A stretch of 64,000 bases of DNA from Nocardia asiatica NBRC 100129 (GCF_000308415.1 NZ_BAFS01000170.1:1-64000); one strand, 5' to 3'. Positions 20,266 to 29,129 are shown, numbered from the stretch's first letter. Numbers and translations are program-made. The notes: generated from the letters alone by a model not told the origin.

Positions 20266-20937
20266 TCACCTCGGATCGTCCTGTTCAGCAGACATTTCCG
20301 GAATTCTTCCGGCGGGATCGGCCTCCGGCGTAGCCCTGCTGCCCGCCGCTGACTCATCGCCGCCGATGCCGGCCGCCGCGAAGGTGGCCCGGATCAACCG
20401 CTCCATGGACTTCGCCACGGTGCGCAGCGGCGCGTCCGTCTGCCGGATCCTGGCCAGGATGGTGGCGCCCTCGTAGGCGGCGACCACGGTGGTGGCCAGT
20501 TCGGCCGCGTCCTCCCCGCCGAGCCCGAGTTCGGCGAGCAGCCCGGCGAACGCCTGCTCCATCGTGTCGAAGGCGCTCACGCAGGCCGAGCGCACCGCCT
20601 CGACGTCGCTGCCGCCGTCCAGCGCGGGTGTCCCGATCGGGCATCCGTCGGTCCACTGCGAGTCCGCGAGTTTGCCCACCATGAATTCGAACAGCGTGGC
20701 CATGGTGGCGAACACGTCGGTCGGCGCCTGCCGGATCATCCGGCCGGTCAGCACACCGGTGCCGGTGATCGCCGCGACGGCGATCTCCTCCTTGCCGCCC
20801 GGAAAGTGGTGATAGATCGAGCCGTACGGCAGTTCGGCCGCCTCACTCAACGCCTTCAGACCGAACCCGTGATACCCGTGCCGCGCCAGCAGCCCGGACG
20901 CGGCCACCTCGATCCGCCGCCTGGACTCCGAAACCAT
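20266..20937 (-). CDS. TetR/AcrR family transcriptional regulator
   Basis: 223 residues. The N-terminal helix-turn-helix is clear (LLARHGYHGFGLKALSEAAE followed by PYGSIYHHFPGGKEE). The ligand-binding half has DGCPIGTPALD near residue 98, typical of the LmrA/YxaF branch. It probably controls the alcohol dehydrogenase downstream; the ligand is unknown. A longer hydrophilic tail follows the regulatory domain. Confidence 0.92.
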   Translation of the reverse strand: MVSESRRRIEVAASGLLARHGYHGFGLKALSEAAELPYGSIYHHFPGGKEEIAVAAITGTGVLTGRMIRQAPTDVFATMATLFEFMVGKLADSQWTDGCPIGTPALDGGSDVEAVRSACVSAFDTMEQAFAGLLAELGLGGEDAAELATTVVAAYEGATILARIRQTDAPLRTVAKSMERLIRATFAAAGIGGDESAAGSRATPEADPAGRIPEMSAEQDDPR

Positions 20938-20964
20938 CTGTCGATTGTGCCCCGCGAGCGGGGC

Positions 20965-21585
20965 CTATAGCTGCCTTACAACTGCACCATGTTCATCGAG
21001 AATCGCAATCGATGGTGTGCCGTCCATCGCCACGCGCAGTTGCATTCGCGGCCGCCCCTGCGGATCGCACAATGTAAGCCCCGTTCCGTTCTCGGTGTCG
21101 ACGAACAACCTCAGACCCATGGTGTGACGTGCTTCTTCGAGCGGCGTGTTCGGATCTCCTATGTGCTTCATGGTCAGCGCAGCGCCGGCAGGCTCGGCTT
21201 CCCAATTGGCTCCCAGATGAATGGCATCCCCGTTGGGATAGTCCAACGAGATCTGCGCACCGACGCTAGAGGCGGCGATCCCACCCTTCTCGTCGCCGTT
21301 CTCGTCGTTGAACAGCAGATACGAAGCATCCGGTCCTTGCCGCATCTGCGCGGGATATGTCGTCGCTCTGAGGATGATGGGGGGCTTGGTCGTCGCCATC
21401 AGAAATCGCTGCTTGCCGCGATTGTCGACCACCGTGAACGAGCCTTCGGCGGTCGACGCGGCGTCGTCTGTGTCGACTGCTGCCGCCGCGGCTACCCCGA
21501 TTCCGATGCCTGCGGCAGCCGCCGCGGATCCCATCACGACTGAACGCCGACTGACTGTAAGCTTCTCGGGCTTCTCATCTGTCAC
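20965..21585 (-). CDS. Tat-exported hypothetical protein
   Basis: 206 residues from GTG 21585. The N terminus carries a twin-arginine signal, SRRSVVMGSAAAAAGI at residues 12-27, followed by an alanine-rich stretch. The mature part is hydrophilic with short beta-like segments (VVDNRGKQRFLMATT, GLTLCDPQGRPRMQLRV) and no recognised domain. It lies 27 bases upstream of the TetR gene on the same strand. It marks the last typical high-GC gene before the low-GC island. Confidence 0.7.
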   Translation of the reverse strand: MTDEKPEKLTVSRRSVVMGSAAAAAGIGIGVAAAAAVDTDDAASTAEGSFTVVDNRGKQRFLMATTKPPIILRATTYPAQMRQGPDASYLLFNDENGDEKGGIAASSVGAQISLDYPNGDAIHLGANWEAEPAGAALTMKHIGDPNTPLEEARHTMGLRLFVDTENGTGLTLCDPQGRPRMQLRVAMDGTPSIAILDEHGAVVRQL

Positions 21586-22431
21586 AGTCCGATCATATTT
21601 ACCGGATGCCTACCGACTTCCTCTACTGATGGACTTGTCGAAACCACCTGCGCCACCGAGAACCAGTCTTGCGACACAGCCAAGCCGCACAACAACCGGG
21701 TAAGCCTATCCGCTGACGGATGATTCCCCGTGCCGCTCCCGTCTTTCCGAGCGTGGCAACAGCCAGGACTGCAGCGTCCAGACGGTGACGAGCGGTAGAT
21801 GGTCACTGCAGGCCTCTCTAAGGGACACGCCATCCATGGAGCGACCGCTGGCCTCCCCCGCGCCTCCGCGCGCGAGAGCCCGACGACTCGCACAGCCGCC
21901 TCAGTATGGCGCCACCGCAAGTGATGGAACCGAACGCAGCCCCGCTGCGTCGATATAAGTGAACAGCGAAGTCTCGGATCGGAGATAGGCGGATGACCGG
22001 TACCCCGGCAGGCCCACATCGATGCTCTGGCGAGGGAAGGGCAGGCCGATGCCACCTACCTTGCCCTCCGAACCGCCGACGCCGGACTGCGACACGCCGC
22101 CTAACACCGCAGGTCGATACCGACCACGACCTCGGGATCGCGCCCGTCCGGCACGTGATAACGCTCTGATCCTCCTCGCCTCAAGTGACCCAAATGAGGA
22201 AAGCAGAGCAAAAATACATGAGAACAGGCTCCGCTCGCCAAATCAATGCTTACACCGCAGCGCGGAGTCGACAGCCGCTGATCCAGCGCTTAGTCCACTT
22301 CCACTCGAGTCCATGACCGCTGACCAGCCGACAGAAGGCTTACCGACTCAACGAGGTCAACGCAGACACTGAGCCCGAACCCTAAACGACATGAAACTAA
22401 GAAACAACGCAAGCCGATCCTGGGGGGACCA
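21586..22431. other. Left edge of island; no confident gene, possible integrase fossil
   Basis: About 850 bases without a convincing gene. On the minus strand, 21891-21932 translates to RFHHLRWRHTEAAV, resembling the tyrosine-recombinase motif RFHDLRHTxA with two extra residues; nearby, in another frame, AAGLRSV resembles the segment that usually precedes that motif. The rest is too degraded to align by eye. This could be an integrase remnant or chance. Confidence 0.25.
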
Positions 22432-23265
22432 ATGAAGCCCATCAAGAGTAAAACAGATTCCGCTGAAACGATAGTGTTAGCGCACCCGAGTCTGGGCAGA
22501 TATCTCGATGGATCCGAGCCTGGACTACGCGTCTATCTTACCGATTCATTTCGCGTTGAATACATCGACTATATCGGCCTCACCACCGCAGATGCAATCC
22601 GGAATTACCCAGTACTGCTTCCTGTCAACACTGAGCATCAAGCCGACCAGCTGCAATCGGTACGAGCGCAGCATCCGATGGCACTCCTGATCGCAATCAC
22701 CAATGACGTCACGGGGCACCCCACGTATTATGCGATACGTTCGGGTGCCACCTTTGTGGTCAACCTCGCGATACCCAACGAGTATCAGTCAGCGCTCGTC
22801 CAATCACAGCTGTACAGCCACACCCGGGATGCGGTCACGCACGAGACCTCTGCTCAGTCCAAAGGCACAGCCACTGGTGACGACGCTCACAAAGTGGTGA
22901 ACCTGCACACCTGCATAGCCAGCACCCAACAAAAAAGCACAGCGAACGGCGAAACCGAAGACTTCGCCCACATTATAGGAACCGAGACTTCTGCACTCGG
23001 ACGATCCGAGCTCGAACTGATAAGCATGCTCCGGACACCGATGACCATTGCCGAGATCGCTCGCCAGAACTATATGTCTGAAAGGTCGATGTACCGACGC
23101 ATTCGCAAGATCTACCAGATTCTCGGGATCGCGGGCCGCGTAGAACTTCTTCATCCGGCAGTTGCGACCGATCCGCTCGCGCAAGCTCCAACGCTGCAAA
23201 CACGGCGGATACCACCCAGACGCCGCAGCCCATCAGAGATAGCGGGCGCACGTGGTGAACCATGA
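22432..23265 (+). CDS. Orphan LuxR-type (RamR-like) regulator
   Basis: 277 residues; ATG 22432 follows TGGGGGG. The C-terminal LuxR helix-turn-helix is at about residues 190-245: LGRSELELISMLRTPMTIAEI then MSERSMYRRIRKIYQILGI. The N-terminal 110 residues look like a receiver fold (PMALLIAITNDV, AIRSGATFVVNLAI), but I see no acidic pocket or clear phospho-acceptor, so phosphorylation is unlikely. No histidine kinase is adjacent. By analogy with RamR of ram/class III lanthipeptide loci, it may activate the cluster to its right. Codon use and lower GC are those of the island. Confidence 0.75.
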   Translation: MKPIKSKTDSAETIVLAHPSLGRYLDGSEPGLRVYLTDSFRVEYIDYIGLTTADAIRNYPVLLPVNTEHQADQLQSVRAQHPMALLIAITNDVTGHPTYYAIRSGATFVVNLAIPNEYQSALVQSQLYSHTRDAVTHETSAQSKGTATGDDAHKVVNLHTCIASTQQKSTANGETEDFAHIIGTETSALGRSELELISMLRTPMTIAEIARQNYMSERSMYRRIRKIYQILGIAGRVELLHPAVATDPLAQAPTLQTRRIPPRRRSPSEIAGARGEP

Positions 23266-23367
23266 CACCGCCGACCCACCACAGACGCACCTGTTGAGTC
23301 GACTTCGAAACCAGGGCTATTGCTACAACACTCGCAGTATGCGGTAGCCACATCCGGCGCAGAGACA

Positions 23368-23373
23368 TATACT
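23368..23373 (+). promoter_or_regulatory. Possible -10 element of the Clp-N gene
   Basis: TATACT about 100 bases before the ATG at 23471. No clear -35 hexamer was seen at standard spacing. Confidence 0.25.
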
Positions 23374-23470
23374 ACATCTCACGAGACGTTCCTTTTATCT
23401 CAACGTGATCGGAGGAGGCAAAAGACTCACCCTACCGAATCCTTCTACCTCAATCAGAAAGGAACACGTG

Positions 23471-23689
23471 ATGGCAACACTCGAACCCACACCTCGGTAC
23501 AACCGTGTAATTTCCTCCGCAGCCAAGATCGCAAACGATATGGGCCACGATCATCTCGGTGTTGAACATCTTTTCCTGGCGATCATCCGTGAGGGAAATT
23601 CTCTACCAGTGCAAGTGCTCAGCGAACAGTTGGAGCTGAACAGCCTAGACCAGAAGGTCTTGGATCAGATGCGAGCCTCTTACACATGA
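23471..23689 (+). CDS. Stand-alone Clp N-terminal (Clp-N repeat) protein
   Basis: 72 residues from ATG 23471 with AGAAAGGA upstream. The sequence ISSAAKIANDMGHDHLGVEH and LFLAIIREGNSLPVQVLSEQ corresponds to one Clp-N repeat as found at the N terminus of ClpA/ClpC/ClpB, where it binds adaptors and substrates. No AAA+ domain follows; the reading frame ends and a strong terminator begins 11 bases later. Its role is unknown; it could act as an adaptor or decoy for ClpC. It lies in the lanthipeptide island on the same strand as the regulator. Confidence 0.8.
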   Translation: MATLEPTPRYNRVISSAAKIANDMGHDHLGVEHLFLAIIREGNSLPVQVLSEQLELNSLDQKVLDQMRASYT

Positions 23690-23699
23690 GAGTTCGCTC

Positions 23700-23752
23700 A
23701 GACGGCGGGACCTACCACATCATCATCCTTGATGCGGTAGGTCCCGCCGTCT
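23700..23752 (+). terminator. Strong intrinsic terminator after Clp-N gene
   Basis: A perfect 17-base inverted repeat: left arm 23700-23716 (AGACGGCGGGACCTACC), right arm 23736-23752, with an inner catca/tgatg pairing in the loop, followed by a T-rich tctgttgt. It separates the Clp-N gene from the convergent secreted-protein gene and may work in both directions. Confidence 0.85.
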
Positions 23753-23781
23753 CTGTTGTACAATCAAGTGGACCGCGGAAG

Positions 23782-24051
23782 TCAGTCTAGCTGAATCCAG
23801 TGGAAGTACCCGCCCTCGAATGAACACTCCCAGATCGTACCATCAGAACCCACTGTGGTTTGACCATCGTTCCGCTGGTTACAGGGCGTCTTCGGCGGTC
23901 CCGGGTTCCTCAAATGCCTTGAGACGTCGGGGGTAACCGCAGCAGTCGCAGGACCCGCATTCGCCGTAGCGGCTCCCACGACTCCAATCGATCCCAATAC
24001 AGCCAGCATCGCGATTACAGAAGGAATAAGTTTGCTTTTAATCACTTGCAT
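23782..24051 (-). CDS. Small secreted protein with two cysteines
   Basis: 89 residues. The Sec signal peptide (KSKLIPSVIAMLAVLGSIGV with cleavage near ATANAG) leaves about 57 residues. The mature peptide has exactly two cysteines (TPCNQRND and TIWECSFEGG) that may form a disulfide, and ends in YFHWIQLD. It lacks a class III leader motif, so it is not a lanthipeptide precursor. It lies 70 bases after the ABC transporter gene on the same strand. Function unknown. Confidence 0.65.
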   Translation of the reverse strand: MQVIKSKLIPSVIAMLAVLGSIGVVGAATANAGPATAAVTPDVSRHLRNPGPPKTPCNQRNDGQTTVGSDGTIWECSFEGGYFHWIQLD

Positions 24052-24122
24052 TTCTCCAAAACATCAGCTTGCAAGACGTATCCGCATGCCATAGACGAGT
24101 ATTCACAATATTCTAAATTCGG

Positions 24123-26117
24123 TTAATATATGCGCTTGCTAATCAATTCCGTGTCACCCCCCTTCTCGTCGGATACAAGTACAGTGGCGGTAGTTAATGT
24201 AGAGGTTTGAAGCTCGTACATTTTTCGATAAATCCCACCCGTATATCGCATAAGTTCGTCATGAGTACCCATTTCCGCAATGCGCCCATTGTCCATAACC
24301 ACAATCCGGTCCGCCCGGCGTGCATTAAGTATCCTATGTGTGACGAACACTACCGTGGTGATGAGACGCGAATTCTTCTTATCAGTCAAGTATCCGAGCA
24401 CACGATCTTCGGTACGCGGATCGAGGGCAGACGTCGCTTCATCAGCGATCAGTAAAGACCCACACCGCAGCAACGCTCTGGCGATCGCCAGTCGTTGCCA
24501 CTGGCCCGCGGATAGATCCCGGCCACCTACGAACCGTGCGGACAACAAAGCGTTCAATTTCGAGGGCAATTCATCGATCACAGCATCGGCGCCTGAGACC
24601 CACAGAGCCTCATCCCAGTCCATCGTGTCGACCAACAGCGCAGGGTCTCGCCCAATAGAAATGTTGTTACCAGCTGTGGTCGGCCAGTGCACTGGATTTT
24701 GGGCGACAAAGGAAACCTGTTGCCGAACGTCTTGCTCGCGAACGGTCGAGATATCGATTCCGTCCCAAAGCACCGTTCCCGTCGATGGAGGGTACAACCC
24801 TGCAAGTAGCTTGACCAATGTGGATTTTCCAGATCCATTGCTACCGACGACCGCAATCACCTCACCCTCATGAATCCTCAGCTCGATCTCCGACAGCGAC
24901 TGCTTCTCGCCGCCCGGATAACTGAACCCGACCCCACGAAGCTCGACGACCTTTGGACCTACGCTCTCTAGTGAAACGGTCGCCCCAGGGCGGCAACGGT
25001 GCTTTGCCGTATTCAGCAATTCCCCATAGAGTTCGATTCCCAACCCTAACTCAAGGAACTGATATACCGTGCCGGCCGCCGCGGTGACGGAGTTAATCGA
25101 CATACGCATTGCGACGGCCGCTGCTCCAGCCGTGGCTATGTCTATCCGCGAAAAATATACGAGTGTAAAAATCAAGCCGAAGGCGCACCCAGCCGACACG
25201 CCCGCCATGATTCGACCAAGCATCTGGATCCGCGCGCGACGAACTATAGATTCGATTTCTCGCCTTCGTAGCTGCGTAGACACTACACGCAATTCTTCCA
25301 GCAACCTCGAACGCAGCGTAAATACAGTCCTCTCAAGGGAGAATTCCCGGTCAGTGGAAATATCGCCGAGAATCGACTTTTTCAGGTGATCCGAGACGGA
25401 TTCGAGAACGTACGAATTACTCACACGACTACTTCTAGCTGCGGCCCATGCCGAAGGAATACACACGAGAATGATTCCGAGCGCCATTGTGGGGTGAAAA
25501 AATGAGGAGGTTGCGATCGATACACCCACCGTTACCAACGACGACACTGTGCCGAGCAGTGGCGCCACACCATTTGCAAGTGCCCGGACCCCGAGTTGAC
25601 CTCCTTGCGTCGCAAGTTCGCGAAAACTCGCGTCCTCGAAAGAAATAAGGTCTATGCGGGAAAGTGTACGTGCAATCTGGTTTTCCGCCGCATGGGTTAT
25701 GTGCGGACGTAAACACGCCTCGACTACCTTATGCATGCTTTCGACAGCGGCACGGGCCGCATAGATCGCGACTACCATCGCGATTTCGTCGGCCGAATCG
25801 ACCAAGCGGTCTGGTGTGATAGCTGATGTCATCACGACGCCCAGGGCATCGGCAGTGGCCAGCAGTCCTAAAGCCGTAAGACACCCCCCAATAACACTGA
25901 TCACGGCAGCCGCTGCCATCAACCACCGTGCGCTTCGCCACCCTGCGGCGATCGTCGCACCGATCAATTTTGGCAGCTTCCGCAGGTTCTCCATCGCACC
26001 TGCGTCGGCGACCATACGTCGCTCTTTGACCCAATCTGGTTCGGCCAGGTGATCGAGTGCTACCAGTAAACGAGCATTCCGGCTCGACACCTCACTGGCC
26101 ACTTGAGCAAATTTCAT
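24123..26117 (-). CDS. ABC transporter (fused permease-ATPase), probable lanthipeptide exporter
   Basis: About 664 residues from ATG 26117; upstream in-frame starts (26171, GTG 26198) lack a ribosome-binding site. The N-terminal half has about six membrane segments (e.g. WLMAAAAVISVIGGCLTALG). The ATPase half has Walker A VGSNGSGKST, signature LSAGQWQRLAIARALL (A for the usual G) and Walker B LLIADEATSALD. There is no N-terminal C39 peptidase, so it would not remove a double-glycine leader. Its place after the precursor gene points to export of the modified peptide; class III loci usually carry ABC exporters. AT-rich codon use. Confidence 0.87.
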   Translation of the reverse strand: MKFAQVASEVSSRNARLLVALDHLAEPDWVKERRMVADAGAMENLRKLPKLIGATIAAGWRSARWLMAAAAVISVIGGCLTALGLLATADALGVVMTSAITPDRLVDSADEIAMVVAIYAARAAVESMHKVVEACLRPHITHAAENQIARTLSRIDLISFEDASFRELATQGGQLGVRALANGVAPLLGTVSSLVTVGVSIATSSFFHPTMALGIILVCIPSAWAAARSSRVSNSYVLESVSDHLKKSILGDISTDREFSLERTVFTLRSRLLEELRVVSTQLRRREIESIVRRARIQMLGRIMAGVSAGCAFGLIFTLVYFSRIDIATAGAAAVAMRMSINSVTAAAGTVYQFLELGLGIELYGELLNTAKHRCRPGATVSLESVGPKVVELRGVGFSYPGGEKQSLSEIELRIHEGEVIAVVGSNGSGKSTLVKLLAGLYPPSTGTVLWDGIDISTVREQDVRQQVSFVAQNPVHWPTTAGNNISIGRDPALLVDTMDWDEALWVSGADAVIDELPSKLNALLSARFVGGRDLSAGQWQRLAIARALLRCGSLLIADEATSALDPRTEDRVLGYLTDKKNSRLITTVVFVTHRILNARRADRIVVMDNGRIAEMGTHDELMRYTGGIYRKMYELQTSTLTTATVLVSDEKGGDTELISKRIY

Positions 26118-26234
26118 AATGATATCTTTGTAGTTGCACGGCGCGATTATTAGCTTGAGAGAACGCGCCATAGCAGGCGCCGGGGGACTTGGAATCACAA
26201 CGGCGCACTGCTACAGCTGCTCATCGATTACAGA

Positions 26235-26375
26235 TCAGTCCCATCCACACTTGTTATGACTCAGGGCACTGACACCACCACAGCGAGACCAGCTAATCGA
26301 GCTCGTAATCGTTTGATACTCGCCACCGGTCTGAGCAGTGACTTTCTGCAGAGCAAGCACATCGAGTTGCGACAT
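26235..26375 (-). CDS. Class III lanthipeptide (labionin-type) precursor peptide LanA
   Basis: 46 residues. I start at ATG 26375 because AGAAGGA ends six bases before it; the in-frame ATG at 26381 touches that site and would add only two residues. The leader contains VLALQ (residues 6-10), matching the (I/L)LxLQ motif recognised by class III synthetases. The core has two perfect SxxSxxxC motifs, S25-S28-C32 and S36-S39-C43, separated by GGV and ending GWD. In labyrinthopeptins this spacing gives labionin, a carbacyclic triamino acid; plain lanthionine is an alternative. The leader probably ends around residues 16-24. It sits between the synthetase and exporter genes. Confidence 0.85.
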   Translation of the reverse strand: MSQLDVLALQKVTAQTGGEYQTITSSISWSRCGGVSALSHNKCGWD

Positions 26376-26445
26376 TTCCATTCCTTCTATTTCGTTGGTT
26401 TCCAAACCTCGCAGGGCGAGGCTCATGACGCGTTCGGCGTCACGT

Positions 26446-28974
26446 CTACAGCGTGCGAAGCATCCCGTAATGACCCTGCGCAACCATATTTGTGGCATGA
26501 ACTATCCCACTCACACCGGTTGCTAGATCCGTCGTTATCCGAATATTTTCGTCACCCGGCACGGCCCACATACCGAAGGAGGTGGGAACGGCAAAGCCTC
26601 GTACGGTACCTTCCAGATCGGATAATGGCTTGCAATCCTTACCGGCGAATTTTCGCAATCCGTTGGCGCCATAGAACAATCCGGCATATCCGTTGAAAAG
26701 GCCGCAACCGGTAGACATAGACGGCGAACTGGCACGTATCAAATCATCGACAACTGTGACGATCGCCGGATCTATCATCCTGCTGTCTAGATCGTGCAGT
26801 ACGACACCGAAGCCGGCGGATCCGGTAGCCAAGTACGGAAGCAGGCGGCCATCATCCCTATACTGCAGGCCTCCTCGTGGGTCGACCTCGTAGTTATCTA
26901 GTTCCGCCAGAAGCGCTCGATTCAAGGCATCCATGTACAGGTTATTTCCGTACCTCTTGTATGCCTCTGCAAATAGCCAACCCAAACCGAGATCACCGTA
27001 CATGAGTCCCGACGACTGTTGTACGAATCTGTTGGTTCTCACACCAAGCTTCGCTTTAAACGGTCTACGCGAGGCCAGATATCTGTGAGCAATGGCGGAG
27101 ATATTGTTCTCGATATTGTCGGAGATATGTTTGACCAGCTTCGGGTACGATTCTATCTTCAGCGCAGTTAGGAAAATGCCGGCAAGCCCATCAAACATGC
27201 GCAGACTCTTCGTCCGTCCGACTATGTCGCCGTCTCTCAGCAGTGCCCCAGCCTCTTTTGCAGCACCTACCGTCAGCAAAGCATAAACTGACCCGCATAA
27301 CCCGTCGAACAGTCCGGTACGATGTGTTTTGCTGGCTTCCTCGATCAGTGATCGAATGACTACCTCTTCGTCTGCGCAATCGGGATAGGCCATTACTTGC
27401 CCCGCAAATCCCAGCCCGAGACCGCTTAGGTCGTCCTCGAACGCCTCGTAGTGCACCGGCAGATGGCCGAAACGCTTGCGTGCAGTAGCCGTTATTTTCG
27501 GCAGATCCTTTTTTATTCTCAAAAGAAAATCGCTAGGTGGAGGCTGGTTGGTGTTGCCGCCGTACTGCTCCATAGCTCGCAGCATCTCCTGCTGAAGGGA
27601 GACAAGCCTAAGCACCGGCGTCGGAACAGAGCCCCCATTTAATTTCAGTCGCTCAAGCAATGCCGGCACAGTCCAGTTATACCGTGACACGGTGATATCT
27701 TCGTGCTCGACACGACCGGTTAGTAGATCCGTCACTATAGTCACAATAGCGAAGCGGTCTAAATCACGCGGACTTATTTCTGTCGGTGCCGTGTATCCAG
27801 GCGCATTGATGCCGCGGGTCATACTTCCCGATAGTGGCATTGCGGTTTCAAAATCGACTAGCCCAATTTTCATCGTGTCCGGGTCTATCAATATGTTTTG
27901 CGGATGAATATCACCGTGGACAAAACCGGCCGCAGATAAAGCCGACACTGCTTCGACTAGTCTGCCGACAATATGCGCACAACTCGCTGCATATCTTTCC
28001 CATGCTTGGCAACTATCATCATATACCGGTATATTGCTAGCCATCCACAGCTGTAGCGTAATACCGGCATGCTTGCTGGCTGCCATGAAGTAGTGATCGG
28101 ATAGATCTCCTTCCCAAAGCAGGAGAGGGCTGGCACCCGCTCCGCCGAGTTCGCGTAACACTCGTGCTTCGCCAGAAACTCGATCGTATCCGTCGGCGCC
28201 GTCGATCGTATATCCCGCGTAACGGCGGCCCTCTTTTATCAATATCTCCCGGCCCGTTTGGAGACATTCGGCAAGATATATTCCACCGGCGTTTGAATGC
28301 TTCTTTGCAGATTTTATCGCGAAGGGAACATCGTGCACTAGTCTACGTTCGATAGCAGGTCGCAGAAACTCGGGTACATCGACCCATTCCGGGCATGTAA
28401 ACCACGGCTCGCGGATGTCCTCCTCCAACGTCCCGTCCGGACGTCGAATGCAATACGTATCGCCGTGCTTCACTTCTTTGAAAGCTCCATACCGAACGAA
28501 TACCGGCCCGTTCTTCCACCGTACGTCCGTTAGTATGTTTGGACCAGGGAATCTCTCCAGCGCTTCCTCAAGTCGATCTAACGTCTGCTGGAGCAACTCG
28601 GGTGGTGGATAGATAGTAACAAGTTTACCTGCGGACGTCCGGGCGGCATTCTTAGAATTGGCCATCCGATACATAGCAAGAGACGAGACGTGTTTGAAAG
28701 GCAGTGCAAGTTCGCCACATATCCTTGCTGCTTCTCGAACTACCTCCTGCTCAGTTCCGAGCGCGGAACTCAAGTGGATCTTCCAACCCTGAATATCTAC
28801 TTCGAAGCCGGCTTTCGGAATCAAATGGGTCCAGTAACCATCACTGTCAACGAAGTACTCCGGGAGTTCGACCGCCAACGACACCGATTCCGAATAGCTT
28901 TGGGGCGCAGACTTCGTGAAGAACTCACGATCGTGAATACAGTACTGTTCAAACCTCAAGGCTCCCCCTAGCAT
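26446..28974 (-). CDS. Class III lanthipeptide synthetase LanKC
   Basis: 842 residues, three domains. Residues 1 to about 210: phosphoSer/Thr lyase (start resembles RamC/LabKC, LRFEQYCIHDREFF). About 215-480: Ser/Thr-kinase-like domain with K247 (ILIKEGR), catalytic HGDIHPQN (353-360) and DFE (374-376) for DFG. About 510-842: LanC-like cyclase with repeated GLxxGxxG units (GLFDGLCGSVYALL, MFDGLAGIF, GLFNGYAGLFYG) but without the zinc Cys-Cys-His ligands of classes I, II and IV, as expected for class III. It would dehydrate serines in the precursor and form labionin or lanthionine. Start uncertain: ATG 28974 has weak SD; TTG 28959 follows AGGGGGA. Confidence 0.92.
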   Translation of the reverse strand: MLGGALRFEQYCIHDREFFTKSAPQSYSESVSLAVELPEYFVDSDGYWTHLIPKAGFEVDIQGWKIHLSSALGTEQEVVREAARICGELALPFKHVSSLAMYRMANSKNAARTSAGKLVTIYPPPELLQQTLDRLEEALERFPGPNILTDVRWKNGPVFVRYGAFKEVKHGDTYCIRRPDGTLEEDIREPWFTCPEWVDVPEFLRPAIERRLVHDVPFAIKSAKKHSNAGGIYLAECLQTGREILIKEGRRYAGYTIDGADGYDRVSGEARVLRELGGAGASPLLLWEGDLSDHYFMAASKHAGITLQLWMASNIPVYDDSCQAWERYAASCAHIVGRLVEAVSALSAAGFVHGDIHPQNILIDPDTMKIGLVDFETAMPLSGSMTRGINAPGYTAPTEISPRDLDRFAIVTIVTDLLTGRVEHEDITVSRYNWTVPALLERLKLNGGSVPTPVLRLVSLQQEMLRAMEQYGGNTNQPPPSDFLLRIKKDLPKITATARKRFGHLPVHYEAFEDDLSGLGLGFAGQVMAYPDCADEEVVIRSLIEEASKTHRTGLFDGLCGSVYALLTVGAAKEAGALLRDGDIVGRTKSLRMFDGLAGIFLTALKIESYPKLVKHISDNIENNISAIAHRYLASRRPFKAKLGVRTNRFVQQSSGLMYGDLGLGWLFAEAYKRYGNNLYMDALNRALLAELDNYEVDPRGGLQYRDDGRLLPYLATGSAGFGVVLHDLDSRMIDPAIVTVVDDLIRASSPSMSTGCGLFNGYAGLFYGANGLRKFAGKDCKPLSDLEGTVRGFAVPTSFGMWAVPGDENIRITTDLATGVSGIVHATNMVAQGHYGMLRTL

Positions 28975-29129
28975 ATGCCACGGCTTCTCACTGCGGCGTG
29001 ATCAGATTTTCACCTACCGACTCAGATTGTCAATCTGCTTCAACTGCCATCTATACGACCGACTTGAGTGCGGCGTCGATTCGAGAAGCCGACAGACTGT
29101 CACCCGACTGCCAAAAGAATGACATAGTG

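Noticed and set aside
21582-22107. Minus-strand open frames at left island edge
   Set aside because: No start signals or intact domain; only the short integrase-like motif is notable.
22022-22372. Plus-strand open frame before the LuxR regulator
   Set aside because: No ribosome-binding site, low-complexity proline/arginine content.
23782-24051. Secreted two-cysteine protein as second lanthipeptide precursor
   Set aside because: It has a Sec signal peptide, no LxLQ leader motif and no SxxSxxxC.
26376-26498. Longer version (87 residues) of the lanthipeptide precursor
   Set aside because: It would overlap the lanKC 3' end and has no good ribosome-binding site; AGAAGGA points to ATG 26375.
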